Part shown: one piece after another, positions 23,877-31,885 of the stretch | How the letters are laid out: every line of letters begins with the position of its first letter | Numbering within the stretch: position 1 is the stretch's first letter | NCBI GenBank assembly: GCA_014584375.1 | Contig: JACTMZ010000139.1 | Span: 1-40,102 of the forward strand | DNA: 40,102 nt | Direction of reading: 5' to 3' | DNA from: Verrucomicrobiota bacterium | GTDB taxonomy: Bacteria > Verrucomicrobiota > Verrucomicrobiia > Chthoniobacterales > JACTMZ01 | Position numbers and translations under genes: made by a program | Notes under the pieces: model-generated | Seen by the model: only the letters and a program-made list of their open reading frames with translations | Databases searched by the model: none | What the model was told of the DNA's origin: nothing

Positions 23877-24020
23877 GGAGAAAAAAGGGACAGCTCCACG
23901 ATTTTAAATCCTACGAATAAGAAGGAGAGGTTTTTCTTTCCATAAACAAGGCGGCAACTGGGAGCGCGGAGTGAAGGGGAGGCCTGACTGAAGTATTACT
24001 GCGTGGATTTTTAGCCGAAT

Positions 24021-24425
24021 CTAGGAGTGAAGTAGATTGAGCTTTTTGATTTGATGGAGGATTTTTGCAAGCTGCCTGCCGGTTGGAGTGAGGCTGTATT
24101 CGACATGGGGAATTTTGCCGGGAAACTCCTTTCGCTGGATAATGCCAAATTCCAAAAGTTTTCGCAGACGTTCGTTGAGAATTTTTTTTGAAATGCCGGG
24201 AATATAACGCTCCAATTCACCGGGGCGTTTTATATTTTCGTGAATGGCCGCAACAACTCCTGCAGACCATTTGCAGCCAATGATGTCCTCCAGGCAATGA
24301 TAAGCGGAGCGTTCCCCAAGGCTGAGGAATTTCTTTGGAGCTTTCATCGGGGCATGTTCATAAAGGTTCATTCCGTCGTCAATATGGCAACCATTTTGTG
24401 CCCGGTTGCGCCAATTTTGACTCAT
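24021..24425 (-). CDS. HxlR-family transcriptional regulator
   Basis: A winged-helix regulator of about 134 residues. The family core is clear: CLEDIIGCKWS, PGELERYIPGISKKILNERLRKL (recognition helix region), FGIIQRKEF and HVEYSLTPTGRQL. HxlR-type proteins often sense thiol stress or electrophiles; here the usual Cys 13 residues before the Trp is a Ser, but Cys residues 9 and 2 before that Trp remain. The start is uncertain: ATG at 24425 is used, but ATGs at 24371 and 24347 also fit, and a longer frame would run into the divergent gene. It is divergent to a small CxxC redox protein with a 20-bp palindrome between them, the typical layout of a regulator and its target. Confidence 0.88.
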   Translation of the reverse strand: MSQNWRNRAQNGCHIDDGMNLYEHAPMKAPKKFLSLGERSAYHCLEDIIGCKWSAGVVAAIHENIKRPGELERYIPGISKKILNERLRKLLEFGIIQRKEFPGKIPHVEYSLTPTGRQLAKILHQIKKLNLLHS

Positions 24426-24440
24426 CTCAAAATGAGCGGT

Positions 24441-24460
24441 GAAGGTCATCAATGGCCTTC
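24441..24460. promoter_or_regulatory. 20-bp palindromic operator between hxlR-like and thioredoxin-like genes
   Basis: GAAGGTCATCAATGGCCTTC reads GAAGG-n-CAT-nn-ATG-n-CCTTC, symmetric at 16 of 20 positions. It lies between the two divergent starts, and on the plus strand almost exactly fills the spacer between a weak -35 (TGAAGG at 24440) and a good -10 (TATAAA, 24463-24468). Binding there would block transcription of the small redox gene and, being central, of the regulator too. A second inverted repeat, TTTTGA-ctcatc-TCAAAA, lies at 24415-24432 over the regulator start. Confidence 0.6.
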
Positions 24461-24462
24461 GA

Positions 24463-24468
24463 TATAAA
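24463..24468 (+). promoter_or_regulatory. -10 box of the thioredoxin-like gene
   Basis: TATAAA lies 20 bases before the ATG at 24489. The -35 region 17 bp upstream (TGAAGG) is poor, and the operator palindrome fills the spacer. No Shine-Dalgarno is visible in the short AT-rich leader. Confidence 0.45.
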
Positions 24469-24488
24469 ACCAAACGAAAACATATATT

Positions 24489-24728
24489 ATGAAAACCAAA
24501 GCTATATTCTACCATGCGGGATGCCCTGTATGCGTTGATGCCGAAACAAACCTCGCCCTTGCACTCGATGCCTCACGCTTCGATGTGGAAGTCGTCCATC
24601 TCGGAAGCGATAAATCCCGCATTGCGGAAGCCGAAGCCAGCGGGGTGAAATCCGTTCCAGCGCTCGTGTTGGGCGGAAGCCCCTACCATATCAACTTCGG
24701 GGCGGATATTTCCGCACTCAAAGTCTGA
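24489..24728 (+). CDS. Small thioredoxin/glutaredoxin-like protein
   Basis: A 79-residue single-domain redox protein with the active-site motif CPVC (Cys12, Cys15) after the first strand (KAIFYHAG) and a cis-proline segment in VKSVPALVL, as in thioredoxin folds. It is shorter than thioredoxin and closest to glutaredoxin-like or thioredoxin-like small proteins. It should reduce disulfides or serve as a partner of a peroxidase or regulator in the cytoplasm. It is divergent to the HxlR-like gene, and the palindrome between them suggests direct control. A hairpin follows 9 bases after the stop. The neighbouring lactonase gene could supply NADPH for it, but this link is inference. Confidence 0.85.
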   Translation: MKTKAIFYHAGCPVCVDAETNLALALDASRFDVEVVHLGSDKSRIAEAEASGVKSVPALVLGGSPYHINFGADISALKV

Positions 24729-24737
24729 TCTCCAATG

Positions 24738-24767
24738 CGTCCGGCCGGTCTCACAGCCGGTCGGACG
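24738..24767 (+). terminator. Hairpin after the thioredoxin-like gene
   Basis: CGTCCGGCCGG (24738-24748) pairs with CCGGTCGGACG (24757-24767) over 11 positions with one G-U pair and an 8-nt loop. It starts 9 bases after the stop. Only a short T-run (ATTT) follows, so termination may be partial. A 51-codon frame (24735-24890) also spans the hairpin and reaches the hydrolase stop; I treat it as chance. I see nothing else in the 24729-24886 gap. Confidence 0.5.
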
Positions 24768-24886
24768 ACATTTGCCGTGGCTGCGAGCGGTGTAAGAATT
24801 AATCCCTGCGAGGAGCGGCAGATTTATGCGAAGTCCCTTCGCTACGGCGGCCAGGGCAATACGGGCGCGTCACCAGGGGGCGCGGT

Positions 24887-25660
24887 CTAGCCGGTCAGTT
24901 CCTGTTTCGCATTATTCCGAATACACCGGTCAAAGAAATCGAAGGCGACGGAATGATGGCATTCGTGCGAGCCGTCAAAGATTTGAAAATAAAAGTTCTC
25001 CGGATTGTGCGTTTCAATTTTCTGCGCCAGCAGCCAACTGTGCGAGAAGGGAACACTGCGGTCATGCCGACCGTGTGACAGAAGGAGGTTTTTATTCGCG
25101 AGAATCTCCGCGTAAAAAATCGGGGAACGATCGCGGTATTGCGCTTCCGTTTCCGCTCCCGGCGCGCCGCCGCAGACGGATGCAATATGGGCGCTGTAAG
25201 CAGGGTTTTGGCCATGCCATGCAGCAAGGTCGGTGATGGGGCACCAACTGGAAACAGCCGTCCATTCAAATTCCTCCCTCGCAGCGGTCATCAGTCCCAT
25301 GTGGCCGCCGCCGCTGCCGCCGTGAAGAAATACAGGTCTGCTTCCCAGATCGAGCCGTCTTTGCGCCTCCCTCGTTGCATCCACAATGTCACGACAAGCG
25401 AGCGCGGATCCACCCGCCTGCGTCGCACGCGGATTATCCGTCAAATTGGGACCGCGAAACTCCGGCAGCAGCAGCGCCCAGTTTCTTTCCCCGCAAATCG
25501 GCTGCATCGCATTCCATTGATTAAAACGGTCCGCGCTCCATGTGTGCAATCCGACCACCAGGGCCGACGGCTTGACGGGAGACCACAGCAGGGACGGTTC
25601 GGCAGATCCATCCAGGGAGTTGGTGACAAGGATTTCCTGAAAAGCGGGCGGCTGGCTCAT
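24887..25660 (-). CDS. Alpha/beta hydrolase, prolyl-oligopeptidase-like
   Basis: A 257-residue cytoplasmic hydrolase. The nucleophile elbow is HGGSGGGHMG with the Ser in the G-x-S-x-G motif; the acid Asp is likely in HGRHDRSVPFSH and the His in FDGSHECHH, in the expected order. The fold resembles acetyl-xylan esterase and prolyl oligopeptidase S9 families (VVGLHTWSADR near residue 36, LLPEFRGPNL near 65). It could be an esterase for acylated sugars or a peptidase; the substrate is not defined. The ATG at 25660 fits the domain start; a longer upstream frame runs into the GspE promoter region and has no similarity. Divergent from the GspE-like gene. Confidence 0.85.
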   Translation of the reverse strand: MSQPPAFQEILVTNSLDGSAEPSLLWSPVKPSALVVGLHTWSADRFNQWNAMQPICGERNWALLLPEFRGPNLTDNPRATQAGGSALACRDIVDATREAQRRLDLGSRPVFLHGGSGGGHMGLMTAAREEFEWTAVSSWCPITDLAAWHGQNPAYSAHIASVCGGAPGAETEAQYRDRSPIFYAEILANKNLLLSHGRHDRSVPFSHSWLLAQKIETHNPENFYFQIFDGSHECHHSVAFDFFDRCIRNNAKQELTG

Positions 25661-25792
25661 GGGCGGAATATTTCGGAAGGCCCGCCGGTGTGTCAAGTGG
25701 CCGGCGCGCGACAAACCGAATTGGGTCGCTGAAAAAAATTGGAAATACGGGCTCCCTTGATGCGCATTGCTCGGGTAGTATTGCAACTTCAC

Positions 25793-28021
25793 ATGGCGAG
25801 TGACATTCAGACTTTGCACACGGAGCTCCTGGCCAAGGGGCTTGCGTCCGCCTTGGACACTCCGGAAACACAGCGCGATTTGCAGGGGGCTTTGGCTCAT
25901 GCCAACGGGATTCCCGAGGAGCAGGCACTTGAATGGCTGGCCCTGCAATTTGAAATGCTGCCCCTGCGCGCAACCCGCCCCTCAATTTCCACCCAGTGCG
26001 AGACGGTATTTCGCTCGTTTGCCACGGGTGACCGTCGGGAGAATTCCACGCCATGGATTCCCGTAGGCACGGTCGGCCCGCTGCTCATTTGCGGTCATTA
26101 CAACCCGACGGCCTCCGATACATGGGACGTTCCCCGCGCCTTCATGATTCCCGTGCTGATTGAGCAGGAGCAGTACGCCGAATACCTGAAAATTCTCGAC
26201 GAAAGAATCAAGGTGCGCCCGATCAGTCCGAAAACTCCGCACCCTGCACCCGTCCCGCCGGAAAAAGGTTGCTCACCCGAAACCGCCCTCAAATGGCTGC
26301 TCACGGAATATCCGTTTTCCGAAGAGGAAAAGGCGCGCTTCTCGGATGCCCTTGAAAAGCTCGCCGGCGTCGGTGCCCAGCATGTCATGGGCGCCAAATC
26401 CCTGCCATCCGGCCTGGGCGCTGCGCTGCGGCACCTCTGCACCGGGGAAAAAGTCTTCAATGCGGCGCTGGCACCCCGTCAATCCGAATTCCCCGAAAGC
26501 CTGCTGGAAAAACACTCCGTGTTTCCCTTGTTCATCGGTGCCCGCACCGTTTATTTGCTCAGCAACCAAAAGGAAATTTTTGCCTTTGAAGACGAATGGC
26601 TGGCGTCCAACGAGGACAACCGTGAGTTTCGCCCCGTCCTCGACGAAAAGGAGTCCGTCCTCCGCACCATCAATCGTGATCGCAGTGTTGCCGCCGCATC
26701 GGGATCGGCAGCGGTCGAAACCGGACTGACGGAATCCGGCGTCGAGAACATTGTGGACATTGATCCGCGCGAGACCGGGCGCATCAATCCCGCGAGCATC
26801 AACACCACCGCTGAACAGGCTCTCCACTGGGTCTTCAACCGCTCGATCACCGGACGCGCCAGCGATCTGCACATCGAAAAGTACTACAACATGGCCCGGT
26901 TTCGCGCGCGGATTGACGGTGATCTTGTCACGCTTTTTTCCGCGCCCGAGGAAATGCTGCCGCGCTACATCAGCCTCATTAAAAATTATTCCAACATGGG
27001 GCAGGAGAGGCAGGCTGCGCAGGACGGACGTTTTTCCCTGCGTCTCGGTAAGCGGCGCGTGGATTGCCGTGTCTCCGCCATTCCCTGCCGCAAGGATCAG
27101 CAAAAAATCACCATTCGTTATCTCGAGAAGGAGGGCGGCGTTCGCAAACTCAGCGAACTTAACCTTTCAAAACGCAATCTCGATTTGTTTCAATCCTCCA
27201 TGAGCCGCGATCAGGGGCTCATTCTGATCACCGGTCCCACGGGAAGCGGAAAAACCACGACGCTTTATGCCCTGCTCAACAGCGTCAATAGCGAAAATCT
27301 CAACATTCAGACCATCGAAGACCCGATTGAGTACGAGATTGAAGGACTCAATCAAACCCAGACCGATCCGGTTCACGGCATTGATTTCGCCCAAGGGCTG
27401 CGTCGTCTGATGCGCGCTGATCCGGACATCATTCTCATCGGCGAGTGTCGTGACGAGGAAACCGCCAGCGCCGCTGTGAACGCCGCGCTCACCGGGCATC
27501 TGGTTCTCACGACCCTGCATGCCAACGATTGTCTGCGCGCGGTGAGCCGTTTTATTTCCATGGGAGTGCCTCCCTATCTGCTGGCCGACTCCCTGGCGCT
27601 CTCGCAGGCACAGCGCCTTGTTCGCCGCCTGTGCGGCCAGTGCAAGCGCATGGCTCCACTCACGCCGGAACAGCGCCGACTTTTTGAGGTCAACAAAACA
27701 CCGCTGCCAAAGGGAACCAATCACATTTTCGAGGCTGGAGGATGTCCGGACTGCCGCGAAACCGGCTACAGCGGGCGTATTGCGCTGATGGAGCTGTGCC
27801 CGATTGGCAATGAAATCGCCGATCTTATCGCGGTCAACGCCCCCCAGGGAGAAATGCGCAAAATCGCCATGACGCAGGGATTTCGCACGCTTTATCAAGT
27901 GGGGCTTGGGCAGGTGGCTGAGGGGTGGACGACCCTGGATGAAATCAAATGCCTGGCCTACACCGCTGTTTCCCCAGAGGAAACGGCGGCACCCGAGTCG
28001 GACATCGGGATGGAAATCTGA
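25793..28021 (+). CDS. GspE/PilB-type secretion/pilus assembly ATPase
   Basis: A ~742-residue motor ATPase of type II secretion or type IV pilus systems. The C-terminal catalytic part is complete: Walker A GPTGSGKT (~481-488), Asp box EDPIEYE, Walker B DIILIGECRDEE, His box TGHLVLTTLHAND and the zinc tetrad CGQC...CPDC near 610-660. The N-terminal ~330 residues diverge from the canonical MshEN domains and contain two repeats rich in aromatic and Pro residues. The ATG at 25793 is preferred; a TTG at 25739 and an ATG at 25760 lie further upstream. No other secretion gene is adjacent, so it is an orphan here; its partner may include the pseudopilin at 17562. A strong terminator follows. Confidence 0.92.
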   Translation: MASDIQTLHTELLAKGLASALDTPETQRDLQGALAHANGIPEEQALEWLALQFEMLPLRATRPSISTQCETVFRSFATGDRRENSTPWIPVGTVGPLLICGHYNPTASDTWDVPRAFMIPVLIEQEQYAEYLKILDERIKVRPISPKTPHPAPVPPEKGCSPETALKWLLTEYPFSEEEKARFSDALEKLAGVGAQHVMGAKSLPSGLGAALRHLCTGEKVFNAALAPRQSEFPESLLEKHSVFPLFIGARTVYLLSNQKEIFAFEDEWLASNEDNREFRPVLDEKESVLRTINRDRSVAAASGSAAVETGLTESGVENIVDIDPRETGRINPASINTTAEQALHWVFNRSITGRASDLHIEKYYNMARFRARIDGDLVTLFSAPEEMLPRYISLIKNYSNMGQERQAAQDGRFSLRLGKRRVDCRVSAIPCRKDQQKITIRYLEKEGGVRKLSELNLSKRNLDLFQSSMSRDQGLILITGPTGSGKTTTLYALLNSVNSENLNIQTIEDPIEYEIEGLNQTQTDPVHGIDFAQGLRRLMRADPDIILIGECRDEETASAAVNAALTGHLVLTTLHANDCLRAVSRFISMGVPPYLLADSLALSQAQRLVRRLCGQCKRMAPLTPEQRRLFEVNKTPLPKGTNHIFEAGGCPDCRETGYSGRIALMELCPIGNEIADLIAVNAPQGEMRKIAMTQGFRTLYQVGLGQVAEGWTTLDEIKCLAYTAVSPEETAAPESDIGMEI

Positions 28022-28056
28022 CGGGTGACATTTCGTCGCCCGTCAGATTTGGCTTT
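28017..28056 (+). terminator. Intrinsic terminator after the GspE-like gene
   Basis: TCTGACGGGTGAC (28017-28029) pairs with GTCGCCCGTCAGA (28035-28047), 13 pairs with one G-U and a 5-nt loop, followed by TTTGGCTTT. The stem overlaps the stop codon. This is the best terminator in the window and separates GspE from the nag operon. Confidence 0.75.
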
Positions 28057-28076
28057 AATGGAAAAAGGGAAATGGC

Positions 28077-28110
28077 TATAAAAGCCGATACTTTTATTCC
28101 CTTCGCGAAG
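28077..28110 (+). promoter_or_regulatory. nag operon promoter region with two palindromes
   Basis: TATAAA (28077-28082) is a good -10, with a weak TTTAAT about 17 bp upstream as -35. An inverted repeat ATAAAA-gccgatac-TTTTAT (28078-28097) overlaps it, and a perfect 10-bp palindrome CTTCGCGAAG (28101-28110) lies just after the expected start point. The central CGCG and position downstream of the start fit a LacI- or GntR-type repressor operator. No nag regulator is encoded beside it. No Shine-Dalgarno is visible before the ATG at 28131. Confidence 0.5.
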
Positions 28111-28130
28111 AATTTTAAAAATCAATCCTT

Positions 28131-28889
28131 ATGAAAAAAAGCCAGCCACAAGTTGTCATTGATAAAAACAAACAAATCTCCGGAGCCGCTGCGGCGGAGC
28201 TGGGCGCAAAGCTCATTCGTCAGGCGATCAAGCAACGCGGGCGCGCCAACATCATCGTTGCCACGGGAGCCTCGCAGTTTGAAATGCTGCAAAACTTAAT
28301 AAAGGCCAAGGGGATTGATTGGACCAAAGTGACGGCGTTTCACCTTGATGAATATGTGGGCGTTTCCATTACGCACCCCGCGTCATTTCGAAAATATCTT
28401 TGGGAGCGTTTTGTTTCACAGCTTCCGCTTCCGCTGGCCGGGTTCCATTACATCAGCGGCGAAGGCAATCCGCAGGCCGAGTGCAAGCGCGTTGGCGAAC
28501 TCATTAAGAAGCATCCGATTGACGTCTGTTTTGCGGGCATTGGTGAGAACGGTCATCTCGCGTTCAACGATCCGCCGGCGGATTTCAAGGCCACTGCACC
28601 GTATCTCGTAGTGGATCTCGACGAAGCATGTCGCAAGCAGCAGATGGGGGAAGGGTGGTTTAAGACACTTGCCCAAGTTCCGAAAAAAGCCATCTCAATG
28701 TCCATTCGTCAGGTGATGAAATCCAAGGCGATCATTTGCACCGTGCCCGACAAGCGCAAGGCGCAGGCGGTGAAGGACAATCTCACCGGCAAGGTCACGC
28801 CGATGCATCCATCCTCGATTTTGCAGCGGCACAAGGCGGCGTGGTGTTTCCTCGACAAGGACTCCGCCTCCCTTTTGGAAAAGGCCTGA
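28131..28889 (+). CDS. nagB: Glucosamine-6-phosphate deaminase/isomerase
   Basis: A 252-residue cytoplasmic enzyme that converts glucosamine-6-phosphate to fructose-6-phosphate and ammonia. NATGAS phosphate loop is at ~44-50 (VATGASQ), the proton-transfer Asp is in FHLDEYVG (~71-78) and the ring-opening segment is GIGENGHLAFNDPP (~136-149). At the last site the residue matching E. coli Asp141 is Asn and Glu148 is Asp; such forms occur in other NagB-like proteins but could alter activity. It is the first gene of an operon with nagA 9 bases downstream. The short leader holds two palindromes. This gives the cell the end of the amino-sugar pathway that fits the GH20-like enzyme upstream. Confidence 0.93.
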   Translation: MKKSQPQVVIDKNKQISGAAAAELGAKLIRQAIKQRGRANIIVATGASQFEMLQNLIKAKGIDWTKVTAFHLDEYVGVSITHPASFRKYLWERFVSQLPLPLAGFHYISGEGNPQAECKRVGELIKKHPIDVCFAGIGENGHLAFNDPPADFKATAPYLVVDLDEACRKQQMGEGWFKTLAQVPKKAISMSIRQVMKSKAIICTVPDKRKAQAVKDNLTGKVTPMHPSSILQRHKAAWCFLDKDSASLLEKA

Positions 28890-28898
28890 CCACCCGAA

Positions 28899-29831
28899 AT
28901 GCACTCCAGCCTTTTCGACATTCAAATCAACGGCTTCGCCGGCGTTGACTTTCAATCTACCGATTTCACCGCCGCCGATGTGCGGCACGCAGTGGACGCT
29001 CTCGCGAAACATCAAACGCTGCGATTTTTCCCAACGTTTATCACCGACACGATGGAGAGGCTTGAGGCGAAATTCGCGCGATTTGAGGAAATTCGCCGCC
29101 AGGATGCCGTCGTCCGCGAAGCCGCCTGCGGCTACCATTTGGAAGGTCCCTGGCTGAGCCCCGAACCGGGTTTCTGCGGTGCCCACAACCCAAAATACAT
29201 GGGAGCGCCGAATTATGCGGACTTCCAACGTCTGCAATCCGCCGCCGGTGGCAACATCCGTCTGCTGACCGTGGCGCCCGAATGGCCCGGCAGCGCGGAG
29301 TTTATCCGGAAAGTTGTCGCCGATGGTGTCGCCGTCTCCCTTGGGCACACCGATGCGAATGACGCCGCCATTGATGCGGCTGTCGAGGCGGGGGCGCGAT
29401 TTTGCACGCATCTTGGCAATGGCGCTCCGAAAATCATGAACCGACACGACAATGTGACTCAGCGGCTGTTGGCACGTGACGAGCTGATTGCATTTTTCAT
29501 TCCCGACGGAATTCACCTTCCTCCGTCCGTGTTAAAAAATTTTTATCGCGCCAAACCCGAGGGGCGTGCCTTGTTTACAACCGATTGCATGTCGGCGGCC
29601 GGCGCCCCCAATGGAACCTATCGCATTGGCGAAATCGAGGTGTACGTGAATTCCGACCGCATTGTTCGTCAGCCCGGCGGCGAGGGATTTGCAGGCTCGG
29701 CTCTCACCCCCGACGAAGGCGTGACCAATGTCGCCCGCTGGCTCGGCACGGGGGATGAAATGGCCCGCGCGCTTTTTTCGACTGACGTCGCCGACGCCTT
29801 CGGCATCCGCCTGCCGCAAATTCATCCGTAA
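28899..29831 (+). CDS. nagA: N-acetylglucosamine-6-phosphate deacetylase, minimal form
   Basis: A 310-residue amidohydrolase that removes the acetyl group from GlcNAc-6-phosphate. Barrel motifs are complete: DIQINGFAG near the start, HLEGPW (metal Glu), SLGHTDA and CTHLGNG (metal His), and TTDCMSAAG (catalytic Asp). Most NagA proteins are ~380 residues with a beta-sandwich built from both ends; here the ~50 N-terminal residues and the C-terminal strands are missing, so the protein is essentially the barrel alone. The start at 28899 is the first ATG and leaves 9 bases to nagB. No GlcNAc kinase or PTS gene is in the window. It is followed after 6 bases by a Gfo/Idh/MocA gene. Confidence 0.9.
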   Translation: MHSSLFDIQINGFAGVDFQSTDFTAADVRHAVDALAKHQTLRFFPTFITDTMERLEAKFARFEEIRRQDAVVREAACGYHLEGPWLSPEPGFCGAHNPKYMGAPNYADFQRLQSAAGGNIRLLTVAPEWPGSAEFIRKVVADGVAVSLGHTDANDAAIDAAVEAGARFCTHLGNGAPKIMNRHDNVTQRLLARDELIAFFIPDGIHLPPSVLKNFYRAKPEGRALFTTDCMSAAGAPNGTYRIGEIEVYVNSDRIVRQPGGEGFAGSALTPDEGVTNVARWLGTGDEMARALFSTDVADAFGIRLPQIHP

Positions 29832-29837
29832 TTTATC

Positions 29838-31166
29838 ATGAGCAAAAAAAAGACCCGTTACGCCGTCGTGGGAACAGGCGGCAGAGTTGGCATGTTCACC
29901 CATCCGATCGCCGGACGCTTCAAGGATGACGCCGAACTTGTCGGCCTCTGCGATCCAAGTGAAGTCCGTCGCACTTATCAACAGCGGCAGCTTTCCGAAG
30001 AATTCGGCGTTCCTCCAATTCCGACCTATGCGGATTTCGATCTTATGATGCGGGAGCAAAAGCCGGACACGGTGATTGTTTGCACGCCGGATTGTTACCA
30101 CCACGAATACATCGTCCGAAGTCTCGATGCCGGAGCGGATGTCATCTCGGAAAAACCGATGACCATTGACGCCGAAAAGTGTCAGGCCATTTTTGACGCG
30201 GTGAAACGCACAGGACGTTCCGTGCGCACGACGTTCAACGTGCGGTGGAGTCCGGGAGCCACCCGGGTTCGCGAGCTGATTGCGGAGGGTGCGATCGGAC
30301 GTATTATGCACGTGGATTACGAATATTTGCTCAACACCTCACATGGGGCCGACTACTTCCGCCGCTGGCACAGTCACAAGGAGATTTCCGGAGGTTTGCT
30401 GCTGCACAAATCAACCCATCATTTCGACCTGATCAACTGGTGGATCAACGGAATTCCTTCGCGCGTGTTCGCCATGGGCGATCTGGTGTTTTACGGGAAA
30501 AAGAATGCAGAAGCCCGTGGCGATGGTGCCTTCACGCGCTACGAACGCTACACCGGCGAACCGGAAGCCGCGAAAGATCCGTTCCGCCTGACCCTCGACG
30601 AAGATCCGCATTTGCGAAACCTCTACCTCGATGCGGAAAAGGAAACCGGCTATATCCGCGATCAAAATGTGTTCCGCGACGGCATTGACATCGAGGACAG
30701 CATGAGCGTCATGGTCAAATACCGCGACGGCGCGGTGTTGACGTATTCACTCAACGCGTATTGTCCTCGTGAGGGCTTCCGGGCATCCATCTCCGGAGAT
30801 CGTGGACGCATTGAATACAGCGAAGAGCATGCGAGCCACATCATCACGGGAGACGCAAAAAGCGCGGGGGACATTGGTCCGACCAGAAAGTTGATTTTGC
30901 AAAAACTTTTTGAGGCACCGCAGGAAATCGCCATTCCGTCCGCCGAAGGCGGCCACGGGGGCGGGGATCCTCTGCTTCAGGAACAAATGTTCTCGCATTC
31001 GGCGCCGAAAGATCCCTTCGGTCGCAGCGCCGGACATGAGCAGGGGGCGGCCTCCCTGCTTATCGGAGCAGCTGCAAACAAGTCCATGTCCACGGGGCTC
31101 CCGGTGAATATTGATGACTTGGTGAAGCTCAATCCGTCAGCCAAGGTTTTGTCCGATCTTATCTGA
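29838..31166 (+). CDS. Gfo/Idh/MocA family oxidoreductase
   Basis: A 442-residue NAD(P)-dependent oxidoreductase. The Rossmann motif AVVGTGGRVG is at ~9-18, the nucleotide strand VGLCDPS at ~35, the EKPM signature at ~105 and the substrate-binding stretch SGGLLLHKSTHHFDLINWW at ~188-206, with the catalytic-type Lys and His of the family. It is distinct from the shorter relative in the leftward cluster. Its position in a nagB-nagA operon points to oxidation or epimerisation of an amino sugar or a derivative; the substrate is not known. It is separated from nagA by 6 bases and from the esterase by 2. Confidence 0.9.
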   Translation: MSKKKTRYAVVGTGGRVGMFTHPIAGRFKDDAELVGLCDPSEVRRTYQQRQLSEEFGVPPIPTYADFDLMMREQKPDTVIVCTPDCYHHEYIVRSLDAGADVISEKPMTIDAEKCQAIFDAVKRTGRSVRTTFNVRWSPGATRVRELIAEGAIGRIMHVDYEYLLNTSHGADYFRRWHSHKEISGGLLLHKSTHHFDLINWWINGIPSRVFAMGDLVFYGKKNAEARGDGAFTRYERYTGEPEAAKDPFRLTLDEDPHLRNLYLDAEKETGYIRDQNVFRDGIDIEDSMSVMVKYRDGAVLTYSLNAYCPREGFRASISGDRGRIEYSEEHASHIITGDAKSAGDIGPTRKLILQKLFEAPQEIAIPSAEGGHGGGDPLLQEQMFSHSAPKDPFGRSAGHEQGAASLLIGAAANKSMSTGLPVNIDDLVKLNPSAKVLSDLI

Positions 31167-31168
31167 TC

Positions 31169-31801
31169 ATGCGGCTGCTTTTTCAGGGCGACTCCATCAC
31201 CGACTGTCAACGGGAGCGTGAGGTGGATGGGCCGGGCGATCCGCTGGGGCACGGTTATCCGTCCCGCATCGCACGCTCATTCACGCCGGAACAGGACTGC
31301 GAAACATTGAACCGGGGCATCAGCGGCAATCGTATCGTGGATCTTTACGCACGATGGAAAATTGACACCCTGATCCTGAAGCCGGATGTGATCAGCATCC
31401 TTGCCGGCGTCAATGACACATGGCATGAAAAAAAATATGGCAACGGGGTGGAAGTGGATCGTTACGCGCAGATCTATCGGCTGCTGCTGGAGTGGACGTT
31501 GAACGTCCTTCCGAATGTGAAGCTCGTCCTTTGCGAACCCTTTGTCCTGCCCTGCGGAAAAGTCACGTCGGAATGGCGTCCGGAGATTGACGCCCGGGGA
31601 GAGGTTGTTGAGAAGTTGGCCCGGGATTTCGGCGCGATTTTCGTGCCGTTCCAAAGTGAGTTTGACAAAGCCCTGACCCAACACCCGGCGGATTATTGGG
31701 CTGCTGACGGCATTCATCCGACGCCATCGGGCCATGAATTGATGGCCTCCTGCTGGCTGCGTCACGCCGGCTCGCTTATTGCGAAAAAAGCGGTGAAGTG
31801 A
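31169..31801 (+). CDS. SGNH/GDSL hydrolase
   Basis: A 210-residue esterase-type enzyme with all four SGNH blocks: GDSITD (catalytic Ser, ~7-12), NRGISGN (~48), LAGVND (~78) and DGIHPTPSGH (Asp and His, ~189-198). Enzymes of this group deacetylate sugars or lipids; in a nag operon, removal of O-acetyl groups from an amino sugar is a sensible inference. No signal peptide is visible, so it acts in the cytoplasm. It is the last gene of the operon. No convincing terminator follows; 84 bases separate it from the sugar dehydrogenase ATG. Confidence 0.9.
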   Translation: MRLLFQGDSITDCQREREVDGPGDPLGHGYPSRIARSFTPEQDCETLNRGISGNRIVDLYARWKIDTLILKPDVISILAGVNDTWHEKKYGNGVEVDRYAQIYRLLLEWTLNVLPNVKLVLCEPFVLPCGKVTSEWRPEIDARGEVVEKLARDFGAIFVPFQSEFDKALTQHPADYWAADGIHPTPSGHELMASCWLRHAGSLIAKKAVK

Positions 31802-31885
31802 TTCTGATTTTTTGAATTCGACCGGAGAACAGGGTCAAGCTTCTTGCCTGAAACAAACCGTTCGGTGAGTCTCGCTTTGGGTTTT

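Noticed and set aside
24735-24890. A 51-codon plus-strand frame after the thioredoxin-like gene
   Set aside because: It spans the terminator-like hairpin, has no ribosome binding site and overlaps the hydrolase stop. No recognised motif.
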